Counted from the first letter of the stretch, positions 24,256 through 34,548 are shown. The stretch: DNA of 64,000 nucleotides from Pseudomonas sp. sp1636 (GCF_030376615.1 NZ_JARRAB010000003.1:1-64000); one strand, 5' to 3'. The notes: a model not told the origin generated them from the sequence alone. Numbers and translations: made by a program.

Positions 24256-24942
24256 ATGGGTCAGAAAGTACATCCCATTGGCATTCGCCTGGGAATCGTC
24301 AAGGAGCACACCTCCGTCTGGTACGCCAGCGGTCGGACTTATGCGGACTATTTGTTCGCTGATCTGAAGGTGCGCGAGTACCTCCAAGACAAACTAAAAA
24401 GCGCGTCCGTAAGCCGTATCGATATCCATCGTCCGGCTCAGACTGCACGCATCACCATCCACACCGCCCGTCCCGGTATCGTGATCGGCAAGAAAGGTGA
24501 AGATGTTGAGAAGCTGCGTCAGGACCTGACCAAGCAAATGGGTGTGCCCGTGCACATCAATATCGAAGAAATCCGCAAGCCGGAGCTCGACGGTATGCTG
24601 GTTGCGCAGAGCGTAGCTCAGCAGCTGGAGCGTCGTGTGATGTTCCGTCGCGCCATGAAGCGCGCTGTACAGAACGCCATGCGCATTGGTGCCAAAGGCA
24701 TCAAAATCCAAGTGAGCGGTCGTCTCGGCGGTGCTGAAATTGCCCGTACCGAATGGTATCGCGAAGGTCGTGTGCCGTTGCACACCCTGCGTGCCGATAT
24801 CGACTATGCCACGTACGAAGCGCACACCACTTATGGTGTGATCGGTGTCAAGGTTTGGATCTTCAAAGGCGAAGTGATCGGTGGTCGCCAAGAAGAACTG
24901 AAGCCGCAAGCACCTGCGCCTCGTAAAAAAGCTGCCAAGTAA
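24256..24942 (+). CDS. rpsC: 30S ribosomal protein S3
   Basis: Forms part of the mRNA entry channel and has helicase activity with S4 and S5. The 228 residues contain the KH domain ([20 protein letters not shown], about 60-80). ATG 24256 gives the family start [13 protein letters not shown]; the frame is open upstream through the end of rplV, but that part is not coding. The tail is Lys/Pro-rich. Confidence 0.97.
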   Translation: MGQKVHPIGIRLGIVKEHTSVWYASGRTYADYLFADLKVREYLQDKLKSASVSRIDIHRPAQTARITIHTARPGIVIGKKGEDVEKLRQDLTKQMGVPVHINIEEIRKPELDGMLVAQSVAQQLERRVMFRRAMKRAVQNAMRIGAKGIKIQVSGRLGGAEIARTEWYREGRVPLHTLRADIDYATYEAHTTYGVIGVKVWIFKGEVIGGRQEELKPQAPAPRKKAAK

Positions 24943-24954
24943 GGGGTACGCCAA

Positions 24955-25368
24955 ATGTTGCAACCAAAGCGTACGAAGTTCCGCAAGCAGATGACCGGCC
25001 ACAACCGTGGCTTGGCTCAGCGCGGTAGCAAAGTCAGCTTCGGCGAGTTCGCGCTGAAGTCTGTTGCCCGCGGTCGTCTCACCGCCCGCCAGATCGAGTC
25101 CGCTCGTCGTGCTCTGACTCGTCACGTTAAGCGTGGCGGGAAAATCTGGATTCGCGTGTTCCCGGACAAGCCGGTTACCAAGAAGCCTCTCGAAGTGCGG
25201 ATGGGTAAAGGGAAGGGTAGCGTTGAGTATTGGGTAGCCCAGATTCAGCCAGGCAAAGTCCTGTATGAAATCGAAGGCGTTTCCGAAGAGTTGGCGCGTG
25301 AGGCTTTCGCCCTGGCTGCTGCAAAGCTGCCGCTCGCCACCACTTTTGTTAAGCGGACGGTGATGTGA
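24955..25368 (+). CDS. rplP: 50S ribosomal protein L16
   Basis: Late-assembling protein that positions A-site tRNA. The 137-residue protein has [15 protein letters not shown] at the start and contains the [13 protein letters not shown] region (about 81-93), which includes the arginine hydroxylated by YcfD in E. coli. Its TGA stop overlaps the rpmC start by one base (TGATG). Confidence 0.97.
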
Positions 25369-25559
25369 TGAAGGCGAATGAACTTCGTGAAAAATCAGCA
25401 CAGCAGCTGAACGAGCAACTGCTCGGCCTGCTGCGCGACCAGTTCAATCTGCGTATGCAGAAAGCAACTGGCCAGTTGGGGCAGTCTCACCTGCTCTCGC
25501 AAGTTAAGCGCGACATCGCTCGTGTGAAGACTGTGCTCAATCAGCAGGCAGGTAAGTGA
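25368..25559 (+). CDS. rpmC: 50S ribosomal protein L29
   Basis: Small two-helix protein next to L23 at the tunnel exit. It has 63 residues, starting [13 protein letters not shown] 25368 is chosen over an in-frame GTG at 25365 because of the family N-terminus and the one-base overlap with rplP. Confidence 0.96.
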
Positions 25560-25561
25560 TC

Positions 25562-25828
25562 ATGGCTGAAGCCGAAAAAACAGTCCGTACGCTGACCGGC
25601 CGTGTCGTCAGCGACAAGATGGACAAGACCATCACCGTATTGATCGAGCGTCGCGTTAAGCACCCGATCTACGGTAAATATGTCAAGCGTTCGACCAAGC
25701 TGCACGCGCACGACGAAAGCAATCAGTGCCATATCGGCGACAAGGTTTCCATTCGTGAAACCCGTCCCGTAGCCAAGACCAAGTCTTGGGCGCTGGTTGA
25801 AGTTCTCGAACGCGCAGTGGAAGTCTAA
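25562..25828 (+). CDS. rpsQ: 30S ribosomal protein S17
   Basis: Primary 16S rRNA-binding protein with an OB fold. The 88 residues include [21 protein letters not shown] and [23 protein letters not shown] 25562 lies 2 bp after the rpmC stop; an overlapping GTG at 25556 is less likely. It is the last gene of the S10 operon, with only 22 bp to rplN and no terminator between them. Confidence 0.96.
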   Translation: MAEAEKTVRTLTGRVVSDKMDKTITVLIERRVKHPIYGKYVKRSTKLHAHDESNQCHIGDKVSIRETRPVAKTKSWALVEVLERAVEV

Positions 25829-25850
25829 GGACTAAGGGTCGGAGAAATAT

Positions 25851-26219
25851 ATGATTCAGACTCAATCCATGCTCGACGTCGCTGACAACAGCGGTGCTCG
25901 TCGCGTTATGTGCATCAAGGTGCTGGGTGGTTCGCATCGCCGCTACGCTGGCATCGGCGACATCATCAAGGTGACCGTTAAGGAAGCGATTCCGCGCGGT
26001 AAAGTGAAGAAAGGCCAAGTGATGACTGCTGTCGTAGTCCGCACTCGTCATGGCGTTCGTCGCCCTGACGGCTCGATCATTCGCTTCGATGGCAACGCTG
26101 CTGTTCTGCTGAACAACAAGCAAGAGCCGATCGGCACCCGTATTTTTGGGCCAGTGACTCGTGAACTTCGCTCTGAGAAGTTCATGAAGATCGTCTCGCT
26201 CGCCCCTGAAGTGCTCTAA
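25851..26219 (+). CDS. rplN: 50S ribosomal protein L14
   Basis: Interface protein of the large subunit, contacted by the silencing factor RsfS. The 122 residues start [18 protein letters not shown]. It is the first gene of the classical spc operon, here probably co-transcribed from the S10 promoter because no terminator or promoter separates it from rpsQ. Confidence 0.97.
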   Translation: MIQTQSMLDVADNSGARRVMCIKVLGGSHRRYAGIGDIIKVTVKEAIPRGKVKKGQVMTAVVVRTRHGVRRPDGSIIRFDGNAAVLLNNKQEPIGTRIFGPVTRELRSEKFMKIVSLAPEVL

Positions 26220-26230
26220 GGAGATCCGAC

Positions 26231-26545
26231 ATGCAAAAGATTCGTCGTGACGACGAGATCATCGTGATCGCCGGTAAAGACAAAGGTAAGCGTGGCAAGG
26301 TGCTCAAGGTTCTCGCTGACGACCGTCTGGTCGTTGGCGGGATCAACCTGGTGAAGCGCCATACCAAGCCGAACCCGATGTCGGGCGTTCAGGGCGGTAT
26401 CGTCGAGAAAGAGGCGCCTCTGCACGCTTCCAACGTGGCCATTTTCAATGGCGAAACCAACAAGGCTGACCGTGTTGGTTTCAAAGTTGAAGAAGGTAAA
26501 AAAATTCGTGTCTTCAAGTCGACCCAAAAAGCGGTTGATGCTTGA
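26231..26545 (+). CDS. rplX: 50S ribosomal protein L24
   Basis: Assembly-initiator protein of the 50S subunit. The 104 residues have a KOW motif near the start ([20 protein letters not shown], about 5-24). A GGAG site precedes ATG 26231, 11 bp after rplN. Confidence 0.97.
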   Translation: MQKIRRDDEIIVIAGKDKGKRGKVLKVLADDRLVVGGINLVKRHTKPNPMSGVQGGIVEKEAPLHASNVAIFNGETNKADRVGFKVEEGKKIRVFKSTQKAVDA

Positions 26546-26565
26546 ACACTGCTAGGTAGAAGACC

Positions 26566-27105
26566 ATGGCACGACTAAAAGAGATTTACCGGAAAGAAAT
26601 CGCGCCCAAGCTTAAGGAAGAACTTAAGCTGGCGAACGTGATGGAAGTTCCGCGCATCACCAAGATCACCCTGAACATGGGTTTGGGCGAGGCAATCGGT
26701 GACAAGAAAGTCATCGAGCACGCTGTAGCCGACCTGGAAAAGATCACCGGTCAGAAAGTCGTAGTGACTCATGCCCGTAAATCGATTGCAGGTTTCAAGC
26801 TGCGTGAAGGTTGGCCGATTGGCGTCAAGGTAACCCTGCGCCGCGATCGCATGTACGAATTCCTCGATCGTCTGCTGTCTATCTCCCTGCCGCGCGTGCG
26901 TGACTTCCGCGGCCTGAATGCCAAGTCCTTCGATGGTCGTGGCAACTACAGCATGGGCGTGAAAGAGCAGATCATCTTCCCGGAAATCGACTACGACAAG
27001 ATCGATGCCCTGCGTGGTCTGGACATTACCCTGACGACCACTGCGCGTACGGATGACGAGGGTCGTGCTTTGCTGCGTGCCTTCAAATTCCCGTTCCGCA
27101 ACTGA
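26566..27105 (+). CDS. rplE: 50S ribosomal protein L5
   Basis: Binds 5S rRNA and contacts P-site tRNA and the S13 bridge. The 179-residue protein has [11 protein letters not shown] (about 28-38) and [19 protein letters not shown] (about 125-143), both highly conserved. It is followed by rpsN after 13 bp. Confidence 0.97.
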   Translation: MARLKEIYRKEIAPKLKEELKLANVMEVPRITKITLNMGLGEAIGDKKVIEHAVADLEKITGQKVVVTHARKSIAGFKLREGWPIGVKVTLRRDRMYEFLDRLLSISLPRVRDFRGLNAKSFDGRGNYSMGVKEQIIFPEIDYDKIDALRGLDITLTTTARTDDEGRALLRAFKFPFRN

Positions 27106-27118
27106 TTGGAGTTGGACC

Positions 27119-27424
27119 ATGGCTAAAATGAGCATGAAAAACCGCGAGCTGAAGCGTCAGCAAACGGTAGCCAAGTACGCCAAGAAGCGTGCCGAGCTGA
27201 AAGCTACCATCGTCGATCTGAACGCCAGTCCGGAAGCGCGCTGGGAAGCTCAGGTCGCGTTGCAGCAGCAGCCGCGTGACGCCAGTGCCTCGCGCCTGCG
27301 CAATCGCTGCCGGATTACCGGTCGTCCGCACGGCGTCTATCGCAAGTTCGGTCTGTCGCGTAACAAGCTGCGTGAAGCGGCAATGCGTGGTGATGTACCG
27401 GGTCTGGTGAAAGCCAGCTGGTAA
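27119..27424 (+). CDS. rpsN: 30S ribosomal protein S14 (zinc-independent form)
   Basis: Small-subunit head protein. The 101-residue length and the lack of a CxxC pair identify the long, zinc-free (C-minus) type; the conserved C-terminal [23 protein letters not shown] is present. ATG 27119 gives [13 protein letters not shown]. It is followed by two hairpins and a promoter, so a transcription unit appears to end here. Confidence 0.97.
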   Translation: MAKMSMKNRELKRQQTVAKYAKKRAELKATIVDLNASPEARWEAQVALQQQPRDASASRLRNRCRITGRPHGVYRKFGLSRNKLREAAMRGDVPGLVKASW

Positions 27425-27430
27425 AAACGA

Positions 27431-27455
27431 AGCCGGCCTAGCGCCGGCTTTGTCT
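27431..27455 (+). terminator. first hairpin after rpsN
   Basis: AGCCGGC (27431-27437) pairs with GCCGGCT (27443-27449) around a 5-nt loop and is followed by TTGTCTT. This is a weaker terminator than the next hairpin, which begins 14 bases after the stem. Confidence 0.55.
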
Positions 27456-27462
27456 TATCTGT

Positions 27463-27495
27463 GAATCAGGCCCCTTTGGGGCTTGATTCATTTTT
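27463..27495 (+). terminator. intrinsic terminator inside the spc operon (rpsN/rpsH)
   Basis: GAATCAGGCCCC (27463-27474) pairs with GGGGCTTGATTC (27478-27489; one G-U pair) around TTT and is followed by ATTTTT. Its right arm contains the -35 element of the next promoter. Confidence 0.85.
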
Positions 27496-27511
27496 GATCA
27501 GTCTCTAGAAT
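27483..27511 (+). promoter_or_regulatory. sigma-70 promoter upstream of rpsH
   Basis: TTGATT (27483-27488), 17-bp spacer and TAGAAT (27506-27511), followed by GCTCGGCTCGCC. The -35 lies in the right arm of the terminator hairpin. It would give rpsH and downstream genes their own transcript with a leader of about 85 nt. Confidence 0.7.
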
Positions 27512-27605
27512 GCTCGGCTCGCCTGAGCCTGGGTTGCATTGTTCCAGAATTCTCAGCGACTGTAGCCGCAAGGCTAATTCTTTTTGTATCAGGAGCGTCT
27601 AGCCC

Positions 27606-27998
27606 ATGAGTATGCAGGACCCGTTAGCGGACATGCTAACTCGTATCCGTAATGCCCAGATGGCTGAAAAGTCCGTCGTAAGCATGCCGTCTTCCACGTT
27701 GAAGGTGGCTGTAGCCAAAGTTTTGAAAGACGAAGGTTATATTGCGGGTTATCAGATCAGCGGTGAAGTCAAGCCGCAGCTGTCCATCGAGCTGAAATAC
27801 TTCGAAGGCCGTCCGGTTATCGAAGAAGTGAAGCGCGTCAGCCGTCCAGGCCTTCGCCAGTACAAATCCGTCGATGATCTGCCGAAAGTTCGTGGCGGTC
27901 TCGGGGTTTCCATCGTCTCCACCAACAAGGGTGTGATGACGGACCGCGCTGCGCGCGCTGCCGGTGTCGGCGGCGAAGTGCTTTGCACAGTGTTCTAA
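27606..27998 (+). CDS. rpsH: 30S ribosomal protein S8
   Basis: Primary 16S rRNA-binding protein; in E. coli it represses the spc operon at the rplE mRNA. The 130 residues start [18 protein letters not shown] and end [11 protein letters not shown] with the conserved STNKGVMTD motif. It is the first gene after the internal terminator and promoter. Confidence 0.97.
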   Translation: MSMQDPLADMLTRIRNAQMAEKSVVSMPSSTLKVAVAKVLKDEGYIAGYQISGEVKPQLSIELKYFEGRPVIEEVKRVSRPGLRQYKSVDDLPKVRGGLGVSIVSTNKGVMTDRAARAAGVGGEVLCTVF

Positions 27999-28011
27999 GG
28001 GGGGAATAAGC

Positions 28012-28545
28012 ATGTCTCGCGTTGCTAAGAACCCCGTTACGCTGCCCGCTGGTGTTGAGGTCAGTCTCACCGGTCAGCAGCTGTCGGTAAAGGGTGCCAA
28101 GGGCGCTCTCGAACTGAATGTTCACTCGTCCGTTGAAGTCCTGCATGAAGCCGGTGAGCTGCGTTTCGCTGCTCGCAATGGCGACCAGCAGACTCGCGCC
28201 ATGGCCGGCACTACCCGTGCGTTGGTCAACAACATGGTAATCGGCGTTAGCGCTGGCTTCGAGCGCAAGCTGCAGCTGGTCGGTGTTGGTTACAAGGCGC
28301 AAGCCAAAGGTCAGGTGCTGAACCTCGCTCTCGGCTTCTCCCATCCGATCGACTATGAGTTGCCGGAAGGTGTGGTTGCTGAAACCCCGAACCAGACCGA
28401 GATCCTGATCAAGGGTGTCGACAAGCAACTGGTTGGTCAGGTCGCTGCGGAGATTCGTGACTTCCGTCGTCCTGAACCTTATAAGGGCAAAGGTGTTCGT
28501 TACGCAGACGAAGTCGTCCGCCGTAAAGAAGCCAAGAAGAAGTAG
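28012..28545 (+). CDS. rplF: 50S ribosomal protein L6
   Basis: Located near the sarcin-ricin loop, made of two similar domains. The 177 residues show [15 protein letters not shown] at the start and [14 protein letters not shown] near the end (about 155-168). It lies 13 bp after rpsH. Confidence 0.97.
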   Translation: MSRVAKNPVTLPAGVEVSLTGQQLSVKGAKGALELNVHSSVEVLHEAGELRFAARNGDQQTRAMAGTTRALVNNMVIGVSAGFERKLQLVGVGYKAQAKGQVLNLALGFSHPIDYELPEGVVAETPNQTEILIKGVDKQLVGQVAAEIRDFRRPEPYKGKGVRYADEVVRRKEAKKK

Positions 28546-28555
28546 GGCATAGCAA

Positions 28556-28906
28556 ATGACCGACAAAAAAGTTACTCGACTGCGTCGCGCTCGCAAAGCA
28601 CGCCTGAAAATGCACGAGCTCGAAGCCGTGCGTCTCTGCGTGTATCGCTCTTCGCAGCACATCTATGCCCAGGTCATTTCGGCCGACGGCAGCAAGGTCC
28701 TGGCCAGCGCCTCGACCTTGGACAAAGCACTGCGTGATGGTGCCACTGGCAACATCGATGCGGCCAAGAAAGTTGGTCAGCTGGTTGCCGAGCGTGCGAA
28801 AGCCGCTGGTGTGACTCAGGTTGCATTCGACCGTTCTGGCTTCAAGTACCACGGCCGCGTCCAGGCGCTGGCTGACGCTGCTCGTGAAGGCGGGCTGGAG
28901 TTCTAA
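28556..28906 (+). CDS. rplR: 50S ribosomal protein L18
   Basis: Binds 5S rRNA with L5 and L25. The 116-residue protein has the basic N terminus ([13 protein letters not shown]) and the conserved [27 protein letters not shown]-terminal region. It lies 10 bp after rplF and 3 bp before rpsE. Confidence 0.97.
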   Translation: MTDKKVTRLRRARKARLKMHELEAVRLCVYRSSQHIYAQVISADGSKVLASASTLDKALRDGATGNIDAAKKVGQLVAERAKAAGVTQVAFDRSGFKYHGRVQALADAAREGGLEF

Positions 28907-28909
28907 GTT

Positions 28910-29410
28910 ATGTCAAATAACGACCAAAAGCGCGACGAAGGCTATATCGAGAAGCTGGTACAGGTTAACCGCGTAGCCAAAACCGTAAAGGGTGGCCGTA
29001 TCTTCACTTTCACTGCGTTGACCGTAGTGGGTGATGGTAAGGGTCGCGTCGGTTTCGGCCGTGGCAAATCCCGTGAAGTGCCGGCTGCTATCCAAAAAGC
29101 GATGGAAGCTGCGCGTCGCAACATGATCCAGGTGGATCTGAACGGCACCACGCTGCAATACGCGATGAAGTCTGCCCATGGCGCCTCCAAGGTGTACATG
29201 CAGCCGGCTTCTGAAGGTACCGGTATCATCGCTGGCGGCGCCATGCGTGCCGTGCTGGAAGTGGCTGGTGTGCAGAACGTTCTGGCCAAGTGCTACGGCT
29301 CGACTAACCAAGTGAACGTGGTGCATGCCACTTTCAAAGGTTTGAAAGCTATGCAGTCGCCTGATTCCGTTGCGGCCAAGCGTGGCAAGAGCGTCGAGGA
29401 GATTCTCTAA
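28910..29410 (+). CDS. rpsE: 30S ribosomal protein S5
   Basis: Part of the mRNA entry site and of decoding fidelity. The 166 residues contain the double-stranded-RNA-binding-like N domain ([20 protein letters not shown], about 25-44) with the spectinomycin-loop lysine and glycines of the sensitive type, and [18 protein letters not shown] in the C domain. Confidence 0.97.
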   Translation: MSNNDQKRDEGYIEKLVQVNRVAKTVKGGRIFTFTALTVVGDGKGRVGFGRGKSREVPAAIQKAMEAARRNMIQVDLNGTTLQYAMKSAHGASKVYMQPASEGTGIIAGGAMRAVLEVAGVQNVLAKCYGSTNQVNVVHATFKGLKAMQSPDSVAAKRGKSVEEIL

Positions 29411-29412
29411 TC

Positions 29413-29592
29413 ATGGCTAATACCGTAAAAGTCACGCTGATCAAGAGCATGACCGGCCGTATCCCCAACCACAAACTCTGTGTGAAGGGATTGGGTCTGC
29501 GTCGCATCGGTCACACCGTAGAAGTCCTGGATACTCCCGAGAATCGCGGGATGATCAACAAGGCTTACTACATGCTGCGAGTCGAGGGTTAA
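29413..29592 (+). CDS. rpmD: 50S ribosomal protein L30
   Basis: A 59-residue protein of the large subunit near 23S rRNA helices 38-39. My translation reads [20 protein letters not shown] at the start and ends MLRVEG, a good family match. It lies 2 bp after rpsE and 3 bp before rplO, so translation is probably coupled. Confidence 0.96.
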   Translation: MANTVKVTLIKSMTGRIPNHKLCVKGLGLRRIGHTVEVLDTPENRGMINKAYYMLRVEG

Positions 29593-29595
29593 CAC

Positions 29596-30030
29596 ATGTA
29601 CCTGAACGATTTGAGTCCTGCGCCGGGTTCCCGTCGCGAGAAGCACCGTCCGGGCCGTGGTATCGGTAGTGGTTTGGGTAAGACCGGTGGCCGTGGCCAC
29701 AAGGGTCAATCCTCCCGCTCCGGTGGCACCATTGCTCCGGGTTTTGAAGGCGGCCAGCAGCCTCTGCACCGTCGTTTGCCCAAGTTCGGTTTCGTGTCCC
29801 TGAAGGCTATGGATCGCGCAGAAGTGCGTACCTCCGAGCTGAACAAGGTCGAAGGCGGCGTTATTACTCTGCAAGCGCTGAAGGATGCCAACCTGATTAA
29901 CCAACATGTACGGCGTGTGAAAGTCATGCTGTCCGGTGCGGTTACTCAAGCGGTTACCCTTAAAGGTATCGCTGCCACCAAAGGTGCGCGTGCGGCTATC
30001 GAAGCAGCTGGCGGTAAGTTCGAGGAATAA
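29596..30030 (+). CDS. rplO: 50S ribosomal protein L15
   Basis: Late-assembly protein of the large subunit. The 144-residue protein has a Gly/Arg-rich N-terminal extension ([21 protein letters not shown], about 19-39) and a globular C domain. Its stop is directly followed by the secY start codon with no gap. Confidence 0.97.
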   Translation: MYLNDLSPAPGSRREKHRPGRGIGSGLGKTGGRGHKGQSSRSGGTIAPGFEGGQQPLHRRLPKFGFVSLKAMDRAEVRTSELNKVEGGVITLQALKDANLINQHVRRVKVMLSGAVTQAVTLKGIAATKGARAAIEAAGGKFEE

Positions 30031-31359
30031 ATGGCTAAGCAAGGTGCTCTCTCAGCGCTCAGCAATGGCGGGTTATCCGAGCTCTGGGCTCGTCTGCGCT
30101 TTCTGCTTATGGCGATTATCGTCTATCGCATTGGCGCACACATTCCAGTTCCAGGCATAAACCCGGACCGGTTGGCGGACCTGTTTCGACAGAATGAGGG
30201 GACCATTCTTAGCTTGTTCAACATGTTTTCCGGGGGCGCGCTGGAGCGCATGAGTATCTTTGCACTGGGGATCATGCCGTACATTTCGGCATCGATCATC
30301 ATGCAGCTCATGACCGCTGTCAGCCCGCAACTGGAGCAGTTGAAGAAGGAAGGTGAGGCTGGTCGTCGCAAGATCAGCCAATACACCCGCTACGGCACCT
30401 TGCTTCTGGCGTTCGTTCAGGCTATCGGCATGTCCGTGGGTTTGGCGAGTCAGGGCGTAGCGTTTTCGGGCGATTTCGGCTTCCACTTCGTTGCAGTCAC
30501 CACCTTTGTGGCGGGTGCGATGTTCATGATGTGGTTGGGCGAGCAAATCACCGAGCGTGGTGTTGGCAACGGTATTTCGATGCTGATTTTTGCAGGCATC
30601 GTAGCCGGTCTGCCGTCGGCGATCGGGCAGTCTTTCGAGTCTGCTCGTCAGGGCGATATCAATATCTTCGCCTTGATCGCCATCGGTTTGTTGGCAGTAG
30701 CGATCATCGGTTTCGTGGTGTTCATTGAGCGTGGCCAGCGCCGGATTGCGGTGCACTACGCCAAGCGTCAGCAGGGCCGCAAGGTCTTTGCCGCGCAGAC
30801 CAGCCACTTGCCGTTGAAGGTGAATATGGCTGGGGTTATCCCGGCTATTTTCGCCAGCAGCCTTCTGTTGTTCCCGGCCTCGCTGGGTGCCTGGTTTGGC
30901 CAGTCCGAAGGTTTGGGCTGGCTGCAGGATATTTCACAGGCTATCGCTCCTGGTCAGCCGTTGAACATTTTGCTGTTTAGTGCAGGGATCGTTTTCTTCT
31001 GCTTCTTCTATACGGCGCTGATGTTCAACCCGAAAGATGTAGCGGAAAACCTGAAGAAGTCCGGTGCCTTTATTCCGGGTATCCGTCCGGGTGAGCAGTC
31101 GGCGCGCTATATCGATGGCGTGTTGACTCGGTTAACCATGTTCGGTGCTCTGTACATGACGGCCGTATGCCTGCTGCCCCAGTTCCTGGTGGTGGCGGCC
31201 AACGTACCGTTCTATCTTGGCGGGACCTCGTTGCTGATCGTGGTAGTGGTTGTGATGGACTTTATGTCGCAAGTACAATCGCACCTCGTTTCGCACCAGT
31301 ACGAATCCCTGATGAAGAAAGCCAACCTGAAGGGCTACGGCAGCGGCATGATGCGCTGA
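30031..31359 (+). CDS. secY: preprotein translocase subunit SecY
   Basis: Pore subunit of the Sec translocon in the inner membrane. The 442 residues contain about ten hydrophobic helices. The second helix and plug region start near [23 protein letters not shown] (about 68-90); the cytoplasmic loop with [12 protein letters not shown] and the late [13 protein letters not shown] are conserved. It works with SecE encoded at 4335-4703. Confidence 0.97.
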
Positions 31360-31387
31360 AGTGCCCATAAGGTTCGAGGAGTTGGTG

Positions 31388-31504
31388 ATGAAAGTTCGTG
31401 CATCGGTGAAAAAGCTGTGCCGTAACTGCAAGATTATTCGTCGTGAAGGTGTCGTTCGAGTTATTTGCAGCGCGGAACCGCGTCACAAGCAGCGCCAAGG
31501 CTGA
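31388..31504 (+). CDS. rpmJ: 50S ribosomal protein L36 (zinc-binding form)
   Basis: A 38-residue zinc-ribbon protein: [20 protein letters not shown] with Cys11 and Cys14, then Cys27 and a His near residue 33, so this is the C-plus form that needs zinc. A zinc-independent paralogue may exist elsewhere in such genomes. It ends the spc operon and is followed by a hairpin and a promoter. Confidence 0.96.
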
Positions 31505-31523
31505 GTGTGATTGAAATGCTACA

Positions 31524-31551
31524 AGCCCGGCAGCTAGTGCGCTGCCGGGTT
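31524..31551 (+). terminator. hairpin between rpmJ and rpsM
   Basis: AGCCCGGCAGC (31524-31534) pairs with GCTGCCGGGTT (31541-31551; one G-U pair) around a 6-nt loop, followed by a T-rich but interrupted stretch (GATTATTTGTTT). It is probably a partial terminator at the spc/alpha operon border. The last bases of the stem are also the start of the next -35 element. Confidence 0.65.
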
Positions 31552-31578
31552 GATTATTTGTTTCTACAGCGCTAATAT
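31550..31578 (+). promoter_or_regulatory. sigma-70 promoter of the alpha operon (rpsM)
   Basis: TTGATT (31550-31555), 17-bp spacer and TAATAT (31573-31578), followed by CTCGCGCC. As at rpsH, the -35 grows out of the right arm of the preceding hairpin. Confidence 0.65.
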
Positions 31579-31637
31579 CTCGCGCCTTATTTCTTGGCTT
31601 CCGGGGCGTAGGTAGCTGTCAATTGGAGTTCCACTGA

Positions 31638-31994
31638 ATGGCCCGTATTGCAGGCGTAAACATTCCGGATAACAAGCACGCTGTTATCTCGCTGACCTAC
31701 ATTTTTGGTGTCGGTCGCACTACTGCACAGAAAATCTGTGCGGCTGCTGGTGTTAATCCGGCAGTAAAGATCAAAGATCTCTCTGACGAGTTGATCGAGC
31801 AGCTGCGTGGCGAAGTAGCCAAGGTGAATACCGAAGGCGACCTGCGTCGTGAAGTGAACATGAAAATCAAGCGCTTGATGGACCTGGGTTGCTATCGCGG
31901 CCTGCGTCATCGTCGTGGTCTGCCGGTTCGCGGTCAGCGTACCAAGACCAACGCGCGTACCCGTAAGGGCCCGCGTAAGCCGATCCGCAAGTAA
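31638..31994 (+). CDS. rpsM: 30S ribosomal protein S13
   Basis: Head protein that contacts P-site tRNA and bridges to L5. The 118 residues start [21 protein letters not shown] and end in the basic tail [18 protein letters not shown]. It is the first gene of the alpha operon. Confidence 0.97.
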   Translation: MARIAGVNIPDNKHAVISLTYIFGVGRTTAQKICAAAGVNPAVKIKDLSDELIEQLRGEVAKVNTEGDLRREVNMKIKRLMDLGCYRGLRHRRGLPVRGQRTKTNARTRKGPRKPIRK

Positions 31995-32024
31995 TCGCAT
32001 TCGCGCATCGACAGGAATCTAGTC

Positions 32025-32414
32025 ATGGCAAAACCTGCTGCTCGTACTCGTAAGAAAGTCAAAAAGACAGTGGTTGATGGCATCGCCCACATCCACGCTT
32101 CTTTCAACAACACAATCGTGACCATTACTGACCGTCAGGGTAACGCCCTGTCCTGGGCTACCTCGGGTGGTTCGGGTTTCCGCGGCTCGCGTAAAAGCAC
32201 CCCGTTCGCTGCCCAGGTGGCTGCTGAGCGTGCTGGTCAAGCTGCGCTGGAATACGGCCTGAAGAACCTCGACGTCAACGTCAAGGGTCCCGGTCCGGGT
32301 CGTGAGTCCGCTGTCCGTGCTTTGAACGGCTGCGGTTACAAGATCGCCAGCATCACCGATGTGACACCCATCCCGCACAACGGATGCCGTCCTTCGAAGA
32401 AGCGTCGCGTGTAA
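32025..32414 (+). CDS. rpsK: 30S ribosomal protein S11
   Basis: Platform protein of the 30S subunit that helps form the E site. The 129 residues contain [19 protein letters not shown] (about 22-40) and [11 protein letters not shown] at the end. It lies 30 bp after rpsM. Confidence 0.97.
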   Translation: MAKPAARTRKKVKKTVVDGIAHIHASFNNTIVTITDRQGNALSWATSGGSGFRGSRKSTPFAAQVAAERAGQAALEYGLKNLDVNVKGPGPGRESAVRALNGCGYKIASITDVTPIPHNGCRPSKKRRV

Positions 32415-32431
32415 TCAGGAGACAGTGAGAA

Positions 32432-33052
32432 ATGGCTCGTTACATTGGTCCCAAATGCAAACTGTCTCGTCGTGAAGGCACTGATCTGTTCCTGAAAAGC
32501 GGCGTCCGCGCCCTGGAATCGAAGTGCAACATCGAAGCAGCCCCCGGTATCCACGGTCAGCGCCGTGGCCGTCAGTCCGACTACGGCACCCAGCTGCGTG
32601 AGAAGCAAAAAGTTCGTCGTATCTACGGTGTGCTCGAGCGTCAATTCAGCGGTTATTACAAAGAAGCAGCCGGCAAGAAAGGCGCTACTGGTGAGAACCT
32701 GCTGCAACTGCTCGAATGCCGTCTGGATAACGTGGTTTATCGTATGGGCTACGGCGCTACTCGTGCCGAATCCCGTCAGCTGGTTTCGCACAAAGCGATC
32801 AGCGTAAACGGTAAGACTGTAAACGTGCCGTCCTACCAGGTTAAAGCTGGCGACGTCGTTGCAGTTCGCGAGAAGTCGAAGAATCAGCTGCGCATCGTTC
32901 AGGCTCTTGAACTGTGTGCCCAGCGTGGCCGCGTTGAATGGGTAGAAGTAGACATTGAGAAGAAGTCCGGCGTGTTCAAGGCCGTACCGGTTCGCAGTGA
33001 TCTGTCCGCTGACATCAACGAAAGCCTGATTGTCGAGCTCTACTCCAAGTAA
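32432..33052 (+). CDS. rpsD: 30S ribosomal protein S4
   Basis: Primary assembly protein of the 30S subunit and, in E. coli, repressor of the alpha operon through a pseudoknot in the rpsM leader. The 206 residues include the S4-type RNA-binding domain ([24 protein letters not shown], about 92-115). I could not confirm a pseudoknot in the 59-nt leader before rpsM. Confidence 0.97.
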   Translation: MARYIGPKCKLSRREGTDLFLKSGVRALESKCNIEAAPGIHGQRRGRQSDYGTQLREKQKVRRIYGVLERQFSGYYKEAAGKKGATGENLLQLLECRLDNVVYRMGYGATRAESRQLVSHKAISVNGKTVNVPSYQVKAGDVVAVREKSKNQLRIVQALELCAQRGRVEWVEVDIEKKSGVFKAVPVRSDLSADINESLIVELYSK

Positions 33053-33074
33053 GGGCTAGAAAATAGGTGCATCC

Positions 33075-34076
33075 ATGCAGATTTCGGTAAATGAGTTCCT
33101 GACCCCCCGCCATATCGATGTGCAGGTGGTCAGTCCGACCCGTGCCAAGATCACGCTCGAGCCTCTCGAGCGTGGCTTTGGCCACACCTTGGGCAACGCG
33201 CTGCGCCGCATCCTGTTGTCCTCTATGCCTGGCTGTGCAGTAGTCGAGGCCGAGATTGACGGTGTACTCCATGAGTACAGCGCCATCGAAGGTATTCAGG
33301 AAGATGTCATTGAAATCCTGCTGAACCTGAAAGGCCTGGCTATCAAGTTGCACGGTCGCGACGAAGTGACGCTGACTCTGGCGAAGAAGGGCTCGGGTGT
33401 AGTTACCGCTGCCGATATTCAGCTGGATCATGATGTCGAAATCGTCAATGGCGACCACGTAATCGCCAACATGGCTTCCACTGGCGCGCTGAACATGAGG
33501 CTCACCGTAGCTCGTGGTCGCGGCTATGAGCCGGCTGACGCTCGTCAGAGCGATGAAGATGAGAGCCGCAGCATTGGTCGCTTGCAGCTGGATGCTTCGT
33601 TCAGTCCGGTACGCCGTGTGTCGTACGTGGTAGAGAACGCTCGTGTTGAGCAGCGTACTAACCTGGACAAGTTGGTTATTGACCTGGAGACCAACGGTAC
33701 TCTGGATCCTGAAGAGGCTATCCGCCGTGCCGCAACCATTCTGCAACAGCAGTTGGCTGCGTTCGTCGACCTCAAGGGTGACAGTGAGCCTGTGGTTATC
33801 GAGCAGGAAGACGAGATCGATCCGATCCTGTTGCGTCCGGTCGACGATCTGGAACTGACTGTACGTTCGGCCAACTGCCTCAAGGCAGAGAACATTTACT
33901 ACATCGGCGACCTGATTCAGCGCACCGAAGTAGAATTGTTGAAAACGCCGAACCTGGGCAAGAAATCCCTGACTGAAATCAAGGATGTTCTGGCTTCTCG
34001 CGGTCTGTCCCTCGGTATGCGCCTCGACAATTGGCCGCCGGCAAGTCTGAAGAAAGACGATAAGGCGACTGCCTGA
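33075..34076 (+). CDS. rpoA: DNA-directed RNA polymerase subunit alpha
   Basis: Dimerises to scaffold the polymerase; the C-terminal domain binds UP elements and activators. The 333 residues show the N-terminal domain with [26 protein letters not shown] (about 30-55), a linker near 235-248 and the C-terminal domain with [22 protein letters not shown]. It lies in the alpha operon between rpsD and rplQ. Confidence 0.98.
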   Translation: MQISVNEFLTPRHIDVQVVSPTRAKITLEPLERGFGHTLGNALRRILLSSMPGCAVVEAEIDGVLHEYSAIEGIQEDVIEILLNLKGLAIKLHGRDEVTLTLAKKGSGVVTAADIQLDHDVEIVNGDHVIANMASTGALNMRLTVARGRGYEPADARQSDEDESRSIGRLQLDASFSPVRRVSYVVENARVEQRTNLDKLVIDLETNGTLDPEEAIRRAATILQQQLAAFVDLKGDSEPVVIEQEDEIDPILLRPVDDLELTVRSANCLKAENIYYIGDLIQRTEVELLKTPNLGKKSLTEIKDVLASRGLSLGMRLDNWPPASLKKDDKATA

Positions 34077-34118
34077 TCGTCATCATCACCAAGCGTCAGT
34101 TTGGTAAGGAATTGAACC

Positions 34119-34505
34119 ATGCGTCATCGTAAAAGTGGCCGTCACCTCAGCCGCACCAGCGCACACCGTAAGGCCATGTTCCAGAACATGGCGGTGTCGC
34201 TGTTCGAGCATGAGCTGATCAAAACTACTCTGCCGAAAGCCAAAGAGCTGCGTCGCGTTGCTGAGCCGCTGATCACTCTGGCTAAGGTAGACAGCGTTGC
34301 CAACCGTCGTCTGGCCTTCGACCGTACCCGTTCGAAAGTCATCGTCGGCAAGCTGTTCAACGACCTGGGCAAGCGTTATGCCACCCGTCAGGGCGGTTAT
34401 CTGCGTATCCTCAAGTGCGGTTTCCGCACGGGCGACAACGCGCCGATGGCTTATGTTGAGCTGGTTGACCGTCCGGTCGGCGGCGCAGTAGAAGCTGCCG
34501 AGTAA
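34119..34505 (+). CDS. rplQ: 50S ribosomal protein L17
   Basis: Protein near the tunnel exit. The 128-residue protein has [24 protein letters not shown] at the start. It closes the ribosomal block and is followed by a strong terminator. Confidence 0.97.
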   Translation: MRHRKSGRHLSRTSAHRKAMFQNMAVSLFEHELIKTTLPKAKELRRVAEPLITLAKVDSVANRRLAFDRTRSKVIVGKLFNDLGKRYATRQGGYLRILKCGFRTGDNAPMAYVELVDRPVGGAVEAAE

Positions 34506-34518
34506 GTTGTAGGTTGTA

Positions 34519-34548
34519 GAAAAAACCGGGCCTTGGCCCGGTTTTTTT
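34519..34548 (+). terminator. intrinsic terminator of the alpha operon
   Basis: AAACCGGGCC (34523-34532) and GGCCCGGTTT (34535-34544) form a perfect stem with loop TT, preceded by A residues and followed by TTTTT. It ends the roughly 14-kb ribosomal protein block. Confidence 0.95.
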
